A program made the position numbers and the translations under genes. The notes beneath the pieces are model-generated. The model was not told the DNA's origin. It saw nothing but the letters and a program-made list of their open reading frames with translations, and did not search any database. This document shows positions 50,882 to 59,372 of a stretch of 64,000 nt of DNA, piece by piece. This DNA comes from Rhizobiaceae bacterium. GTDB taxonomy: Bacteria > Pseudomonadota > Alphaproteobacteria > Rhizobiales > Rhizobiaceae. Each line of letters opens with the position of its first letter. Positions within the stretch are counted from its first letter, which is position 1. Where the stretch lies: positions 682,001 to 746,000 of the forward strand of contig JAMLJC010000001.1 in assembly GCA_023953845.1 (NCBI GenBank). The letters run 5' to 3'.

Positions 50882-52624
50882 ATGACCGCACAGGTCGATA
50901 GAGCGGAAACAGCAAGCATGGAAACCGGGAAGGCGTCGCATCACCCCGCGCCGACATTCGCTGAGCTGTTCACGCCCAAGCTGGTGACCGTGCTCAGGGA
51001 AGGCTACAACTTCTCGAAATTCCGTGCCGACGCCATTGCCGGCCTGACCGTCGCCATCGTCGCCCTGCCTTTGTCGATGGCGATCGCGATCGCCTCGGGA
51101 GTCTCGCCGGATCGCGGCCTGTTCACCGCGATCGTCGGCGGTTTCCTCGTCTCGGCGCTCGGCGGCAGCCGCTTCCAGATCGGCGGCCCGGCGGGCGCCT
51201 TCATCGTTCTGGTCGCCGCGACCGTCTCCCGGCACGGCGTCGACGGGCTCGTCCTGGCGACGATGATGGCCGGCGTTTTCCTCGCCGCTATCGGCTTCCT
51301 CAGGCTCGGCACCTACATCAAGTTCATCCCCTACCCGGTGACTGTCGGCTTCACCGCCGGCATCGCCGTCATCATCTTCGCCAGTCAGCTCAGCGAGCTC
51401 TTCGGCCTGACCCTGCCCGGCAAGGAGCCGGGCGAGCTCCTGCCGAAGCTGGTTGCGCTCGCCGAAGCCGCGCATACGGTCAATCCGTCGGCGTTCGGCC
51501 TCGCTTTGCTCACCATCGGCATCATCGTCGGCATCCAGCGCCTGAAACCGTCGCTGCCCAGCCTGCTCATAGCCGTCGTCTCGGCATCCGTCGTCGCGGC
51601 GTTGTTCTCGCTTCCGGTCGAAACCATCGGCACGCGCTTCGGCGGCATACCGCGTTCGCTGCCGGTGCCCGCGCTGCCGGTGTTCTCTCTGGAAAAAGTA
51701 CAGGCGGTGCTCCCCGACGCGATCGCCTTCGCCTTGCTGGGGGCCATCGAGTCGCTCCTCTCGGCCGTCGTCGCGGACGGCATGAGCGGGCGTCGGCACC
51801 GGTCGAACTGCGAGCTCGTCGCGCAGGGCGTCGCCAATATCGGCTCCGCGCTGTTCGGCGGCATCTGCGTCACCGGCACGATCGCCCGCACCGCCACCAA
51901 CGTGCGCGCCGGGGCGGTGGGTCCGGTGTCGGGCATGCTGCATTCCGCCTTCCTGCTCGGCTTCATGCTGCTCGCCGCCCCGCTCGCCAGCTACATCCCG
52001 CTCGCCGCGCTTGCCGGCGTGCTGGCCGTCGTCGCCTGGAACATGGCCGAGAAGCATGCCTTCGCCACATTGCTGCGCTCGTCGGCCGGCGACGCGATCG
52101 TGCTCATCGTCACCTTCGGCCTCGTCGTCTTCCGTGATCTCACCGAGGGCATCGTGGTCGGCTTCGCGCTTGGCGCCCTGCTCTTCATCGACCGCATGGC
52201 GAAGAGCATCGCCATCGAGGCCGACGTGCCCACGGTCGAGGAGGATGTCGCCGACGATTCGGGGCGCGCGCGCGGCGAATACGAGCCGGTCGTGGCCAGC
52301 GACCCGGACACGATCGTCTATCGCATCTCCGGCGCCTTCTTCTTCGGGGCGGCGTCCACCGTCGGAGCCGTCCTCGATCGCATCGCCGACCGCCACCGCA
52401 ATTTCATCCTGGATTGCAGTTCCGTGCCGCACCTCGACTCCACGGCCGCCAACGTGCTGGAAGCTGCGGCGAAAAAGGCGAAACGGGAAGGCGTGCGCTT
52501 CTTCATCACCGGGGCCTCGCCGCATGTTCGCAAGACCCTGCTCGTCCACGGCGTGCGCCCGCCGCTCGTCGCCTACTCGCCTTCCGTGGATGCGGCGCGC
52601 GCCGAACTGCGCTCGGCCGGCTGA
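50882..52624 (+). CDS. SulP-family inorganic anion transporter with STAS domain
   Basis: A 580-residue inner-membrane transporter of the SulP family (sulfate, bicarbonate or related anions). The membrane part has the family signature around GLTVAIVALPLSMAIAIASG near residue 50 and further helices to about residue 430. The C-terminal STAS domain starts near DTIVYRISGAFFFGAA and contains FILDCSSVPHLDSTAANVL with the conserved Asp-Ser-Thr loop. The start at 50882 follows GAGGCAGAGC; 50870 is four codons longer. Substrate unknown. Confidence 0.9.
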   Translation: MTAQVDRAETASMETGKASHHPAPTFAELFTPKLVTVLREGYNFSKFRADAIAGLTVAIVALPLSMAIAIASGVSPDRGLFTAIVGGFLVSALGGSRFQIGGPAGAFIVLVAATVSRHGVDGLVLATMMAGVFLAAIGFLRLGTYIKFIPYPVTVGFTAGIAVIIFASQLSELFGLTLPGKEPGELLPKLVALAEAAHTVNPSAFGLALLTIGIIVGIQRLKPSLPSLLIAVVSASVVAALFSLPVETIGTRFGGIPRSLPVPALPVFSLEKVQAVLPDAIAFALLGAIESLLSAVVADGMSGRRHRSNCELVAQGVANIGSALFGGICVTGTIARTATNVRAGAVGPVSGMLHSAFLLGFMLLAAPLASYIPLAALAGVLAVVAWNMAEKHAFATLLRSSAGDAIVLIVTFGLVVFRDLTEGIVVGFALGALLFIDRMAKSIAIEADVPTVEEDVADDSGRARGEYEPVVASDPDTIVYRISGAFFFGAASTVGAVLDRIADRHRNFILDCSSVPHLDSTAANVLEAAAKKAKREGVRFFITGASPHVRKTLLVHGVRPPLVAYSPSVDAARAELRSAG

Positions 52625-53030
52625 GCACGGCGTAAACAGCCGCCGCCGGATCGGTCTTGTTTGATCCGGCCTGACAGGGTTTCCGTCCGGAGGGCTTCAG
52701 CCCGGTCTGCCCTCCCCTGACCTGCGAGACTCCGATTCCCTGTCGGCAACGGTTGATGGAACCTTCCCGACCGATAACCGTTGATGCGACCAGGATACGA
52801 AACATCCGGGCGGCGTCTGCCGAAGCGGTCCCGCCCCGTGCGGACAAGTATCTGAAAAAGTTCATTTTATCCGGCAGGTTTGCCATTCGTTTGCGTACGC
52901 CATGTGGCATGTATGACGATTTTATGCCCGTTTCTGTTGTTTCACGTTTGTTACAAGATCGTAAACGGGCAACATGGAGCCGATACAAACGCGGAGTAGT
53001 TTCGTTTCATAAGGGAACGAAAAAAAGAGA
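52625..53030. other. Non-coding stretch with two inverted repeats
   Basis: About 400 bases with no supported gene. A hairpin GCCGGATC-N10-GATCCGGC (52645-52670) follows the SulP stop but lacks a T-run, so it is at best a weak terminator. A second inverted repeat, GCCCGTTT...AAACGGGC (52926-52970), lies in AT-rich sequence upstream of the next gene and may belong to its promoter. Confidence 0.5.
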
Positions 53031-53453
53031 ATGCAAATGTTTGGCAAAACGAAATACGGCAAGGTCTCACGGCGGGTCGAGGAAGCAGCCATGCAGAATC
53101 CGTTTTTTCCCCAGATCGCGCTGCGTCGCCGCTCGAATGAGCATCCGATGATCATGTTCGCCGCGCTTGCCGGCATCGGCCTCGGCTCGATGGCGCTGAT
53201 CCCGACTGCTGGTCCGGCGCTCGTCAGCGCCGAGCGTGCCCCCGTCAAGATCGCGGAGACCCTGAAGAATACCGGCAAGGGTCCGCGCCTGCAGCCGCTC
53301 ACCGACACCGACGTGGCATGCTACGGACAGGTCTGGGGTTCCGAGAGCGAGGAATGCCTGCTCAATATCGCGCGCGATTCCGGACGTGACGGCCGCTCCA
53401 TACGCATGATCGCGAGCGCCGAGCCGGATACGCAGCGCCCCAATCTTTTCTGA
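53031..53453 (+). CDS. Small membrane-anchored hypothetical protein
   Basis: A 140-residue protein I do not recognise by function. A basic N-terminus (KTKYGKVSRRVEE; QIALRRRSNEHP) precedes one hydrophobic segment (MIMFAALAGIGLGSMALIP, near residues 40-58), followed by a periplasmic domain with two cysteines (DTDVACYGQVW, SEECLLNIA). Similar short proteins are widespread in Rhizobiales. The upstream AAAGAGAATGCAA region gives a ribosome-binding site. A strong terminator follows the stop. Confidence 0.7.
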   Translation: MQMFGKTKYGKVSRRVEEAAMQNPFFPQIALRRRSNEHPMIMFAALAGIGLGSMALIPTAGPALVSAERAPVKIAETLKNTGKGPRLQPLTDTDVACYGQVWGSESEECLLNIARDSGRDGRSIRMIASAEPDTQRPNLF

Positions 53454-53497
53454 GACCCCGTTTCGAAACCTCCCCTGCGCTCACTCCGGCGCATCCT

Positions 53498-53534
53498 CGC
53501 CCCTCGGCGTTCCTGCCGCCGAGGGGCGTTTTTT
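53498..53534 (+). terminator. Rho-independent terminator after the 140-aa gene
   Basis: Hairpin with arms CGCCCCTCGGCG and CCGCCGAGGGGCG and a short TTCCTG loop, followed by TTTTTT. The T-run is on the plus strand, so it ends transcription of the small membrane protein gene before the convergent kinase gene. Confidence 0.9.
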
Positions 53535-53535
53535 A

Positions 53536-55620
53536 TCACCCGGTTGTCAGCGCGACCTGGTCGCCTATGGCGCCGAGGACTCCGCGCACGTCGAGCGTGC
53601 TGAACGGCTTCTCCAGAATCTGCGGACGCAGATGCACCGGCAAGGTGTCGACTTCCGCGCGTGCTCCGATCATGTCGCCGGTCACCAGCACGAAACGCCG
53701 AGCGAGGTGTGGACGGCGGGCGAGAATCTGCCGGTAGATCTCCATACCGCCGACACCCGGCATGCGCAGGTCGCTGAACAGGATGTCGGGTTCCTGTTCC
53801 GCGACGAGATCGTCGAGGGATGTGTAGCTGGCGTCGACGCGGGCTTTCACCCCCATGAGTTCCAGTATGTCCGCGAGCGATCCGGCGACGTCGGCCTCAT
53901 CGTCGACGATGACGGCAAAGCGAAGGGCGCTGGCGGCGGTCGCCGCGGCGCTGACCCCCGCAGTAGTCCCGCTGGCAAGCGGCAGTTCCACGAGAAAACG
54001 CGCACCGCTCGGCGAAGCGGGTTCGAACCAGACGCGCCCCTTGTGGCGCTCGACGATGGATTTCGAGATGGAGAGGCCGATGCCCGTGCCCACGCCCGCC
54101 GGCTTCGTCGTGAAGTAGGACTCGAAGACACGGTGCCGGATTTCCTCCGGAATGCCGCCGCCATTGTCCTCGACCGAGAAGCGGGCATTGTCGCCGTCGA
54201 CATAGGTGCGCACCTTGATGCGGCGCGGCGCCGGAACGCCGTTGAGCGCATGCTGGCTGTTGATGAGGAAATTGGCCGCCACCTGCGTCAGATGATCGGC
54301 GTCGCCCATCACCAGCAGCACGCCCGGCGCGAGGTCCGTGTCGATCTGTATGCCGCTGCTCCTGGCGCCATAGGCGGTGACCTCCAGCGCCGAGCGGATG
54401 ACGGCGTTGAGATCGGTCTCGGCCTGTGCGGTCGGATGCAGGCGCACCATGCCGAGAAAGCTCTTGACGATGCGGCCGCAGCGCTCCGCGGCGGCTCGCA
54501 CCTTCTCGGCGCGGGACTTGACGCTCGGGTCGCTGGCGAATTCATGCAGCAGCGTGGACTGCGCCACCACCACCGCCAGCGGATTGTTGAGTTCATGCGA
54601 AACGCCGGCAAGCAGCGAACCCATGGCCGCCATCTTCTCGTTCTGATGCAGCCTCTCGCGCTGGCGGTTGATCTCGTCCTCGGCCCGCCGCCTTTCGCGC
54701 AGGTCGCGGATCGAGCCGAGGATCAGCCTTCGTCCGGCGACGTCCACTTGCGAGGCGGTCAGCTCGATCGGGAATATCTCCCCGTCGGCGGTCATCGACG
54801 TCGTCTCGAGGCGGCGGCCGATCATCGGCTTGCCGCGCTTCGCCATATAGTCGGCGCCGTTGGAGTGGCCATCGCGGTAGAAGGGCGGGATCAGCGTATA
54901 GAGCACGTCCTTGCCGAGGATTTCCTCCTTGATCCAGCCGAACATGCGTTCCGCTGCGGGATTGAATTCGATGATGGAGCCGATTTCATCGATGACGACG
55001 ACGGCGTCGAGGGATGCCTGCACCATGGCGGTGCGGATCACCTCGCTGACATGGGCTTCCGATTCGGAGCGCTCGACCGCGTCGCCGATCGACATCGCCA
55101 TCAGTTCCAGCGCCGACATCTCGCTGTCGGTCCACTCGCGCTCGCGCACGCAGTCGTTGATGGCGAGCGTTCCCCAGAAATGGCCGTGCGCGAAGACCGC
55201 CACGGACAGGAACGACCGGATTCCCTGCGTCTCGAAGTCCTCGCGCAGGAAGCCGCTCAGCTCCCGCGTGTGACCGGCGAAGGTCTTGCCCTGGCGCACG
55301 TCTTCGGCCAGCCTTTCCAGCAGCGGATCGGTGTCGACCATCGACTGCACGATGATCGTCGGCGGCCGCTGGATCGCCTCGATGAAGGGAGCGGACCAGT
55401 AGGCGGCGATGGACTGCGCGAAGCCCTTGCCCGGCAGCTCGCGCATGCGGAACAGGATCGTGCGATGGCAGTCGAGCGCACGGCCTAGCGTCGCCAGCAC
55501 GCTGTCCATCTCGGACTGCCAGTTGGCGGCCTGCCTGAGCTGGCGTACCAGGCTCGCGCAGACGACGGCCAGGGCGGAACCGGTATCCGGATGCTGGCGA
55601 TCTGCCGGCCCGTTGCCCAT
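53536..55620 (-). CDS. Hybrid sensor histidine kinase (GAF-PAS-HisKA-HATPase-REC)
   Basis: A 694-residue soluble sensor kinase. Order: GAF-like domain (about 20-190; SFLSVAVFAHGHFWGTLAIND), PAS domain (about 195-320; DAVVVIDEIGSIIEFNPAAERMF), HisKA with the phosphorylated His342 in GVSHELNNP, an ATPase domain (N box NSQHALNGV, G boxes DNGGGIPEEI and GVGTGIGLS), then a C-terminal receiver domain with Asp617 in LFSDLRMPG. No membrane segment is seen, so the signal is cytosolic. The response regulator gene is 17 bases upstream on the same strand. Confidence 0.93.
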   Translation of the reverse strand: MGNGPADRQHPDTGSALAVVCASLVRQLRQAANWQSEMDSVLATLGRALDCHRTILFRMRELPGKGFAQSIAAYWSAPFIEAIQRPPTIIVQSMVDTDPLLERLAEDVRQGKTFAGHTRELSGFLREDFETQGIRSFLSVAVFAHGHFWGTLAINDCVREREWTDSEMSALELMAMSIGDAVERSESEAHVSEVIRTAMVQASLDAVVVIDEIGSIIEFNPAAERMFGWIKEEILGKDVLYTLIPPFYRDGHSNGADYMAKRGKPMIGRRLETTSMTADGEIFPIELTASQVDVAGRRLILGSIRDLRERRRAEDEINRQRERLHQNEKMAAMGSLLAGVSHELNNPLAVVVAQSTLLHEFASDPSVKSRAEKVRAAAERCGRIVKSFLGMVRLHPTAQAETDLNAVIRSALEVTAYGARSSGIQIDTDLAPGVLLVMGDADHLTQVAANFLINSQHALNGVPAPRRIKVRTYVDGDNARFSVEDNGGGIPEEIRHRVFESYFTTKPAGVGTGIGLSISKSIVERHKGRVWFEPASPSGARFLVELPLASGTTAGVSAAATAASALRFAVIVDDEADVAGSLADILELMGVKARVDASYTSLDDLVAEQEPDILFSDLRMPGVGGMEIYRQILARRPHLARRFVLVTGDMIGARAEVDTLPVHLRPQILEKPFSTLDVRGVLGAIGDQVALTTG

Positions 55621-55637
55621 CGCTATCGTCGCGCCGT

Positions 55638-56414
55638 CTATTCGCCGCCCTGGAGCGAGAAGATGTAGCCTTCTCCGCGCACCGTCCGCAGGAAGCGCGG
55701 ATTGCCGGGATCGGTCTCTATCTTCTTGCGCAGGCGCATGACGCGGATGTCGACGGCGCGGGAGGATTCCGGATCTTCGGAGAAGCCGATGGCCTCGGAG
55801 ATCGTGGCGCGGGTCAGCAGCCTGTTCGGGCGGGTCAAAAAGACCTCCAGCACGTCGAACTCGCTTTTCGCCATATCGATGATGCCGCCATCGGCGCCGG
55901 TGACGGCGCGTCCGTCGAGATCGGCCGTGAAGCCGCCGAAGCTGACGAGGCGGCGCGCAGCCTGGCCCGACGGCTGCGCGGCGGGGCGCGAAGCCTCCAC
56001 CGGCGGCAGCCTCCGCAGCACGCTGCGGACGCGCGCCAGCAGTTCCCGCAGCTCGTAAGGCTTCACCAGATAGTCGTCGGCTCCCAGTTCCAGCCCGACG
56101 ACCCGGTCGATCGCGGTGCCCGCGGCCGAGGCGTAGATGATGCCGGCCGGAAGCTGCGAGCGCAGCCAGCGGCCGAGCGACAGCCCGTCCTCGCCCGGCA
56201 TGGCGATGTCCAGTATGGCGATCTGGAAGGTCTCGCTGGCGACCAGTTCGCGCATCGCTGCCGCGTTCTCCGCCGTCAGCACGTCGTAGCCGTTCGCGCC
56301 GAGATACTCGGCGACGGCTTCCCGGAGATCCGGTTCGTCCTCGACAACGACAATTCGGGCGCGCAGCTGGGCCTGTCCTCCGCTTTCCGCCGAAATTAGA
56401 TTGGGTATAAACAT
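55638..56414 (-). CDS. OmpR-family response regulator
   Basis: A 258-residue two-component regulator. The receiver domain has the acidic pocket VVEDEPDL near residue 24, the phosphorylated Asp in ILDIAMPGEDG near 66, and Lys in YLVKPYELRELL. The C-terminal winged helix carries LTRATISEAIGF and DIRVMRLRKKIETDP. It is encoded directly before the hybrid kinase and presumably receives phosphate from it. Its start lies only 31 bases from the divergent start of the next regulator, so their promoters must overlap coding sequence or the true start is further in. Confidence 0.93.
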   Translation of the reverse strand: MFIPNLISAESGGQAQLRARIVVVEDEPDLREAVAEYLGANGYDVLTAENAAAMRELVASETFQIAILDIAMPGEDGLSLGRWLRSQLPAGIIYASAAGTAIDRVVGLELGADDYLVKPYELRELLARVRSVLRRLPPVEASRPAAQPSGQAARRLVSFGGFTADLDGRAVTGADGGIIDMAKSEFDVLEVFLTRPNRLLTRATISEAIGFSEDPESSRAVDIRVMRLRKKIETDPGNPRFLRTVRGEGYIFSLQGGE

Positions 56415-56445
56415 ATTACCAGCATTGCCTTTGAAGAGTGGATTG

Positions 56446-57123
56446 ATGGCCGGCAGACCGATGGTTGCGCTGATCTGCCTCGCACGGGACAGCGGCGCGG
56501 CGCTTGAGGAACATCTCGCCCGGCGCGGTTACGCGGTGCGTCGCGTCGAGGAGATATGGGAAGCCGAATCGATGCTCGCCGCCGGCGGCATCGACATAGC
56601 GGTGGTCGGCGACGGCGTCGCGCCCGGCAGCGCGCTCGACCTGCTCAGGGCGCATGCCGACGGAAGCGGCCCGCTTTTCGTATTCGTCTGGAGCACGACC
56701 GCCCTCGTGGAAAAGGTGCTCGCGCTGGAGCTCGGCGCCGCCGACGTCGTCGATGCGGCCGCGACGACGCGCGAGATCGCGGCGCGCATCGGCGGCCTTG
56801 CCGCGCGCAAGGGCAAGAGCGTCGGCGATCTGCTGGTGCTGGAAAACGCCACTGTCGACCTGCGCTCGGCGCTCGTGATGCACCATTCCGGGAGCGAGGA
56901 GCAGCTTTCGGCGGGCCAGGTCGCGTTGATCCGCCTTTTCCTCGCCAGTCCCGGCAAGGTGCTGACGCGCGACGACATCGTCGCCGCCGCGCCCGCCGAG
57001 AATGCCGACGCCTTCGACCGTTCCATCGATTCCCGCATCGTCCGGTTGCGACGCAAGCTCGACACCGACACGATCGTGACGATCCGCGGCGCGGGCTATC
57101 GCTTCGATCCGCCGGGTGAATAG
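56446..57123 (+). CDS. OmpR-like regulator with degenerate receiver
   Basis: A 225-residue protein with a C-terminal winged-helix DNA-binding domain (GQVALIRLFLASPGKVLTRDD, DSRIVRLRRKLDTD, IRGAGYRFDPPG) and an N-terminal receiver-like domain. The receiver lacks the acidic pair at the first strand (VALICLARDSG) and the conserved Lys. The usual phospho-Asp position reads AVVGDGVAPG, so normal phosphorylation is doubtful. It is divergent from the complete two-component pair. The start at 56446 follows GAAGAGTGGATTG; the frame further upstream is unlikely. It probably acts without phosphotransfer, perhaps as a partner of the neighbouring regulator (inference). Confidence 0.85.
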   Translation: MAGRPMVALICLARDSGAALEEHLARRGYAVRRVEEIWEAESMLAAGGIDIAVVGDGVAPGSALDLLRAHADGSGPLFVFVWSTTALVEKVLALELGAADVVDAAATTREIAARIGGLAARKGKSVGDLLVLENATVDLRSALVMHHSGSEEQLSAGQVALIRLFLASPGKVLTRDDIVAAAPAENADAFDRSIDSRIVRLRRKLDTDTIVTIRGAGYRFDPPGE

Positions 57124-57155
57124 CCGGCAATTGGTTGTGGACGTCTTCAATTCGG

Positions 57156-57302
57156 TCAGCGCAGTCCGGCCACGATCGCGGGCGCCTCGGCGGCGTCGGC
57201 ACGGTCCTTGAGCAGCACGGCGGCGACGGCTGCGAAGCCGAGCAGGCCCTGCATGTAGAGCAGCGCTGACAGAACCACGCCGGCAATTCCCTTCTTCATC
57301 AT
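57156..57302 (-). CDS. Small membrane protein of 48 aa
   Basis: A 48-codon frame with a strong ribosome-binding site (AAGGAGCG directly before ATGATG). The protein starts MMKKGIAGVVLSALLYMQG and has one hydrophobic segment to about residue 30, then a short charged tail (LLKDRADAAEAPAI). It resembles a small signal-anchored protein. Not recognised; convergent with the degenerate-receiver regulator. Confidence 0.5.
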   Translation of the reverse strand: MMKKGIAGVVLSALLYMQGLLGFAAVAAVLLKDRADAAEAPAIVAGLR

Positions 57303-57332
57303 CGCTCCTTCGGTTCGACGGCGGGGCCGCCG

Positions 57333-57482
57333 TCACGCGCCGATGGCGGCATCCGGGCTCGCCGCTGTCACGACACCCGGCGTCCGCGCATCCGGCGCGG
57401 CGACCCCGACCATGGCCAGCACGGCGGTGGCCGCCGCGACCTTGCCGGTCCAGGCCATGGCTCCCCGAGCCAGTTCCGTCAT
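57333..57482 (-). CDS. Small hydrophobic protein of 49 aa, tentative
   Basis: A 49-codon frame starting MTELARGAMAWTGKVAAATA with a single hydrophobic segment, followed by a short alanine-rich tail. The start codon is uncertain; in-frame codons upstream (MKRKDGISM) are alternatives, and the much longer frame to 58214 is antisense to the L,D-transpeptidase gene. It lies directly upstream of the 48-aa protein on the same strand and shares its size and layout. Confidence 0.35.
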   Translation of the reverse strand: MTELARGAMAWTGKVAAATAVLAMVGVAAPDARTPGVVTAASPDAAIGA

Positions 57483-57842
57483 CGAAATCCCGTCTTTTCG
57501 CTTCATCCCGGCCGCGAAAATGCCGGCTCTCTGTTTCCGCTTCATGCCGCGCGGGGCCGAAGCTGTTGCAGGCAGGTTGCGGGGAAGCGCCGGTTTCGCA
57601 GACCGGCGGAACCACAACCACCGAGGAAGATTCCGCCGGATTTCTCCCTCCAAGGTTGCATTTGACGCACCCGCTTTGCACATGTTGCCCGTTTTCGCCT
57701 GAACCATGTTGGAAATTGCGGCTTTTGTAACATTCACGAAACGAAATAATTCATTAAGCGAAATTAATCCGAAACAAAACGAACCGATAACCCCTCTTAA
57801 CGAACACAGCCGAAACCGTTCGGCCAACAGAGGGGTCAGACA
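57483..57842. other. Intergenic region with AT-rich promoter area
   Basis: About 360 bases with no accepted gene. Bases 57720-57800 are markedly AT-rich, with repeated CGAAA words (ACGAAACGAAAT, GCGAAATTAA, CCGAAACAAAACGAA). This is a likely promoter region for the L,D-transpeptidase gene, whose ribosome-binding site AGAGGGG precedes its ATG. Confidence 0.5.
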
Positions 57843-58292
57843 ATGAAAACCGCCGCCCGTTTCATCAACATCGCCGCCGCCATGCTCGCCGGCGCCATGA
57901 TCTTCGCCGGCGCCAATGCCGCGCACGCCACCAACCAGCTCGTCGCCCGCGTGTCGCTGTCGCAGCAGACCATGGAGGTTATCGTCGACGGCCGCACCGC
58001 CTTCGAATGGAAGGTCTCGACGGGCCGCAAGGGCTACGGCACGCCGACCGGTTCCTACAAGCCGATCCGCATGCACAAGATGTGGTACTCCAAGAAATAC
58101 GACAACGCGCCGATGCCGCACTCCGTCTTCTTTAACGGCGGTTACGCCGTCCATGCGACGGACGCGGTGAAGCGCCTCGGCCGCCCGGCCTCGCATGGCT
58201 GCGTGCGGCTGCATCCGGACAATGCCTCGGATTTCTACAAGCTGGTCGAGACTTTCGGTCCCGGCAACACGCAGATCGTCATCGTGCAGTAG
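57843..58292 (+). CDS. L,D-transpeptidase (YkuD family)
   Basis: A 149-residue periplasmic enzyme cross-linking peptidoglycan or attaching proteins to it. A signal peptide runs to about residue 29 (NAAHAT). The YkuD domain has VSLSQQTMEVIVDGRTAF, the loop KVSTGRKGYGTPTGSY and the catalytic motif HATDAVKRLG followed by ASHGCVRLHPDNA (active-site Cys with upstream His). Short single-domain forms like this are common and often multicopy in Rhizobiales. A terminator follows. Confidence 0.94.
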   Translation: MKTAARFINIAAAMLAGAMIFAGANAAHATNQLVARVSLSQQTMEVIVDGRTAFEWKVSTGRKGYGTPTGSYKPIRMHKMWYSKKYDNAPMPHSVFFNGGYAVHATDAVKRLGRPASHGCVRLHPDNASDFYKLVETFGPGNTQIVIVQ

Positions 58293-58308
58293 CGGCCCGT
58301 GGCGGGGC

Positions 58309-58396
58309 GGAGCGCACCTTGAGCCGAGGGGTTCGGTTCGGTGCGCTCCTGAAGCGGCGTGGGGTCACTCAGGCGATCCCGCGCCGCTGATTTTTT
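58309..58396 (+). terminator. Tandem hairpins and rho-independent terminator after the L,D-transpeptidase gene
   Basis: First hairpin: GGAGCGCACC (58309-58318) with GGTGCGCTCC (58340-58349), perfect over 10 bases. Second: AGCGGCG (58353-58359) with CGCCGCT (58382-58388), extended by GGG/CCC, then GATTTTTT. The second hairpin with its T-run is a good plus-strand terminator. Confidence 0.8.
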
Positions 58397-58434
58397 GAGG
58401 GAACGCCGGCGCTGCACCCGAGGCTGAGAGCTGC

Positions 58435-59370
58435 TCACACCGTCCAGTAGAAGCGCACGATATGGAAGAAGATCGGCGCGGCGAAGACGAGGCTGTCGGC
58501 GCGGTCGAGCATGCCGCCATGGCCCTCGATCAGCTGGCCCCAGTCCTTCACGCCCTGGTCGCGCTTGATGGCCGAGGCGACGAGGCCGCCGAGAAAGCCC
58601 AGCGTGCAGATCATGAAAGCCACCGCGCCGGCCTGCAGAGGCGTGAACGGCGTCATGAAGGACAGCGCCGCGCCGAGCAGACTGGCGCTGACGAGCCCGC
58701 CGATCAGCCCCTCCCACGTCTTCGACGGCGAGACGTTCGGCGAGACGCGGTGCTTCCCGAACAGCTTTCCGAAAATATACTGCAGCACGTCGCTGCCCTG
58801 CACCGTGACGATCAGGAAGACGATCAGGAACACTTGGCTCCCCGCGAAACCCGGAATGTCGAGGAACAGCAGGAAGGGCACATGGCTGATGCAGTAGACG
58901 GCGATCATGATCGCCCATTGCTGCTGCGCGACGCGTTCGAGGAAACGCTCCGTGTCGCCGCGCAGCGCCGTCAGCGCCGGCATGATGAGGAAGCAATAGA
59001 CCGGGATGAAGATGGTGAAGAGCCCGTACCATTCCGTCCACACCAGCCAGTACTGGAACGGCAGCACGATGCCGAACATGCCGAGCAGCACCCAGTGGTC
59101 GCTGCGGCGCGTGTAGGTCAGCGTCACGAATTCGCGCAGCGCCGCGAAGGACACGAAGGCGAAAAGCAGCAGGATGCCGTTCTTGCCGAAGAGGAAGGCG
59201 ATCGACATCAGGATCACCATCACCCACCAGGCATTGATGCGCTGGGTGAGGTTGACGAGCGTCGGGCTCGGCTCCGGGCCGGCGCGCCACGACAATATGC
59301 CGGCGACAGTCGAGGCGGCGATCAGCACGACATAGGGCGCCAGCATCATGGAGAGTGTGAAGCGCACCAT
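58435..59370 (-). CDS. cdsA: Phosphatidate cytidylyltransferase (CdsA family)
   Basis: A 311-residue inner-membrane enzyme making CDP-diacylglycerol from phosphatidate and CTP. It has about eight hydrophobic helices and the family signature near the C-terminus: SAIKRDQGVKDWGQ followed by GHGGMLDRADS, and SPSKTWEGLIGG earlier. The start at 59370 gives MVRFTLSMMLAPYVV; the frame upstream of it is a shadow of plsC. Longer than housekeeping CdsA (~270) and in a cluster with PlsC, it may be the paralogue found in such lipid clusters and not the essential copy. Confidence 0.9.
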   Translation of the reverse strand: MVRFTLSMMLAPYVVLIAASTVAGILSWRAGPEPSPTLVNLTQRINAWWVMVILMSIAFLFGKNGILLLFAFVSFAALREFVTLTYTRRSDHWVLLGMFGIVLPFQYWLVWTEWYGLFTIFIPVYCFLIMPALTALRGDTERFLERVAQQQWAIMIAVYCISHVPFLLFLDIPGFAGSQVFLIVFLIVTVQGSDVLQYIFGKLFGKHRVSPNVSPSKTWEGLIGGLVSASLLGAALSFMTPFTPLQAGAVAFMICTLGFLGGLVASAIKRDQGVKDWGQLIEGHGGMLDRADSLVFAAPIFFHIVRFYWTV

Positions 59371-59372
59371 CG

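Noticed and set aside
50537..52549. Antisense open frame of 670 codons over XRE and SulP genes
   Set aside because: Extremely biased Arg/Glu/Gly/Asp composition; SulP is clearly the real gene.
53632..55488. Antisense open frame of 618 codons over the histidine kinase
   Set aside because: Shadow frame; all kinase boxes are on the minus strand.
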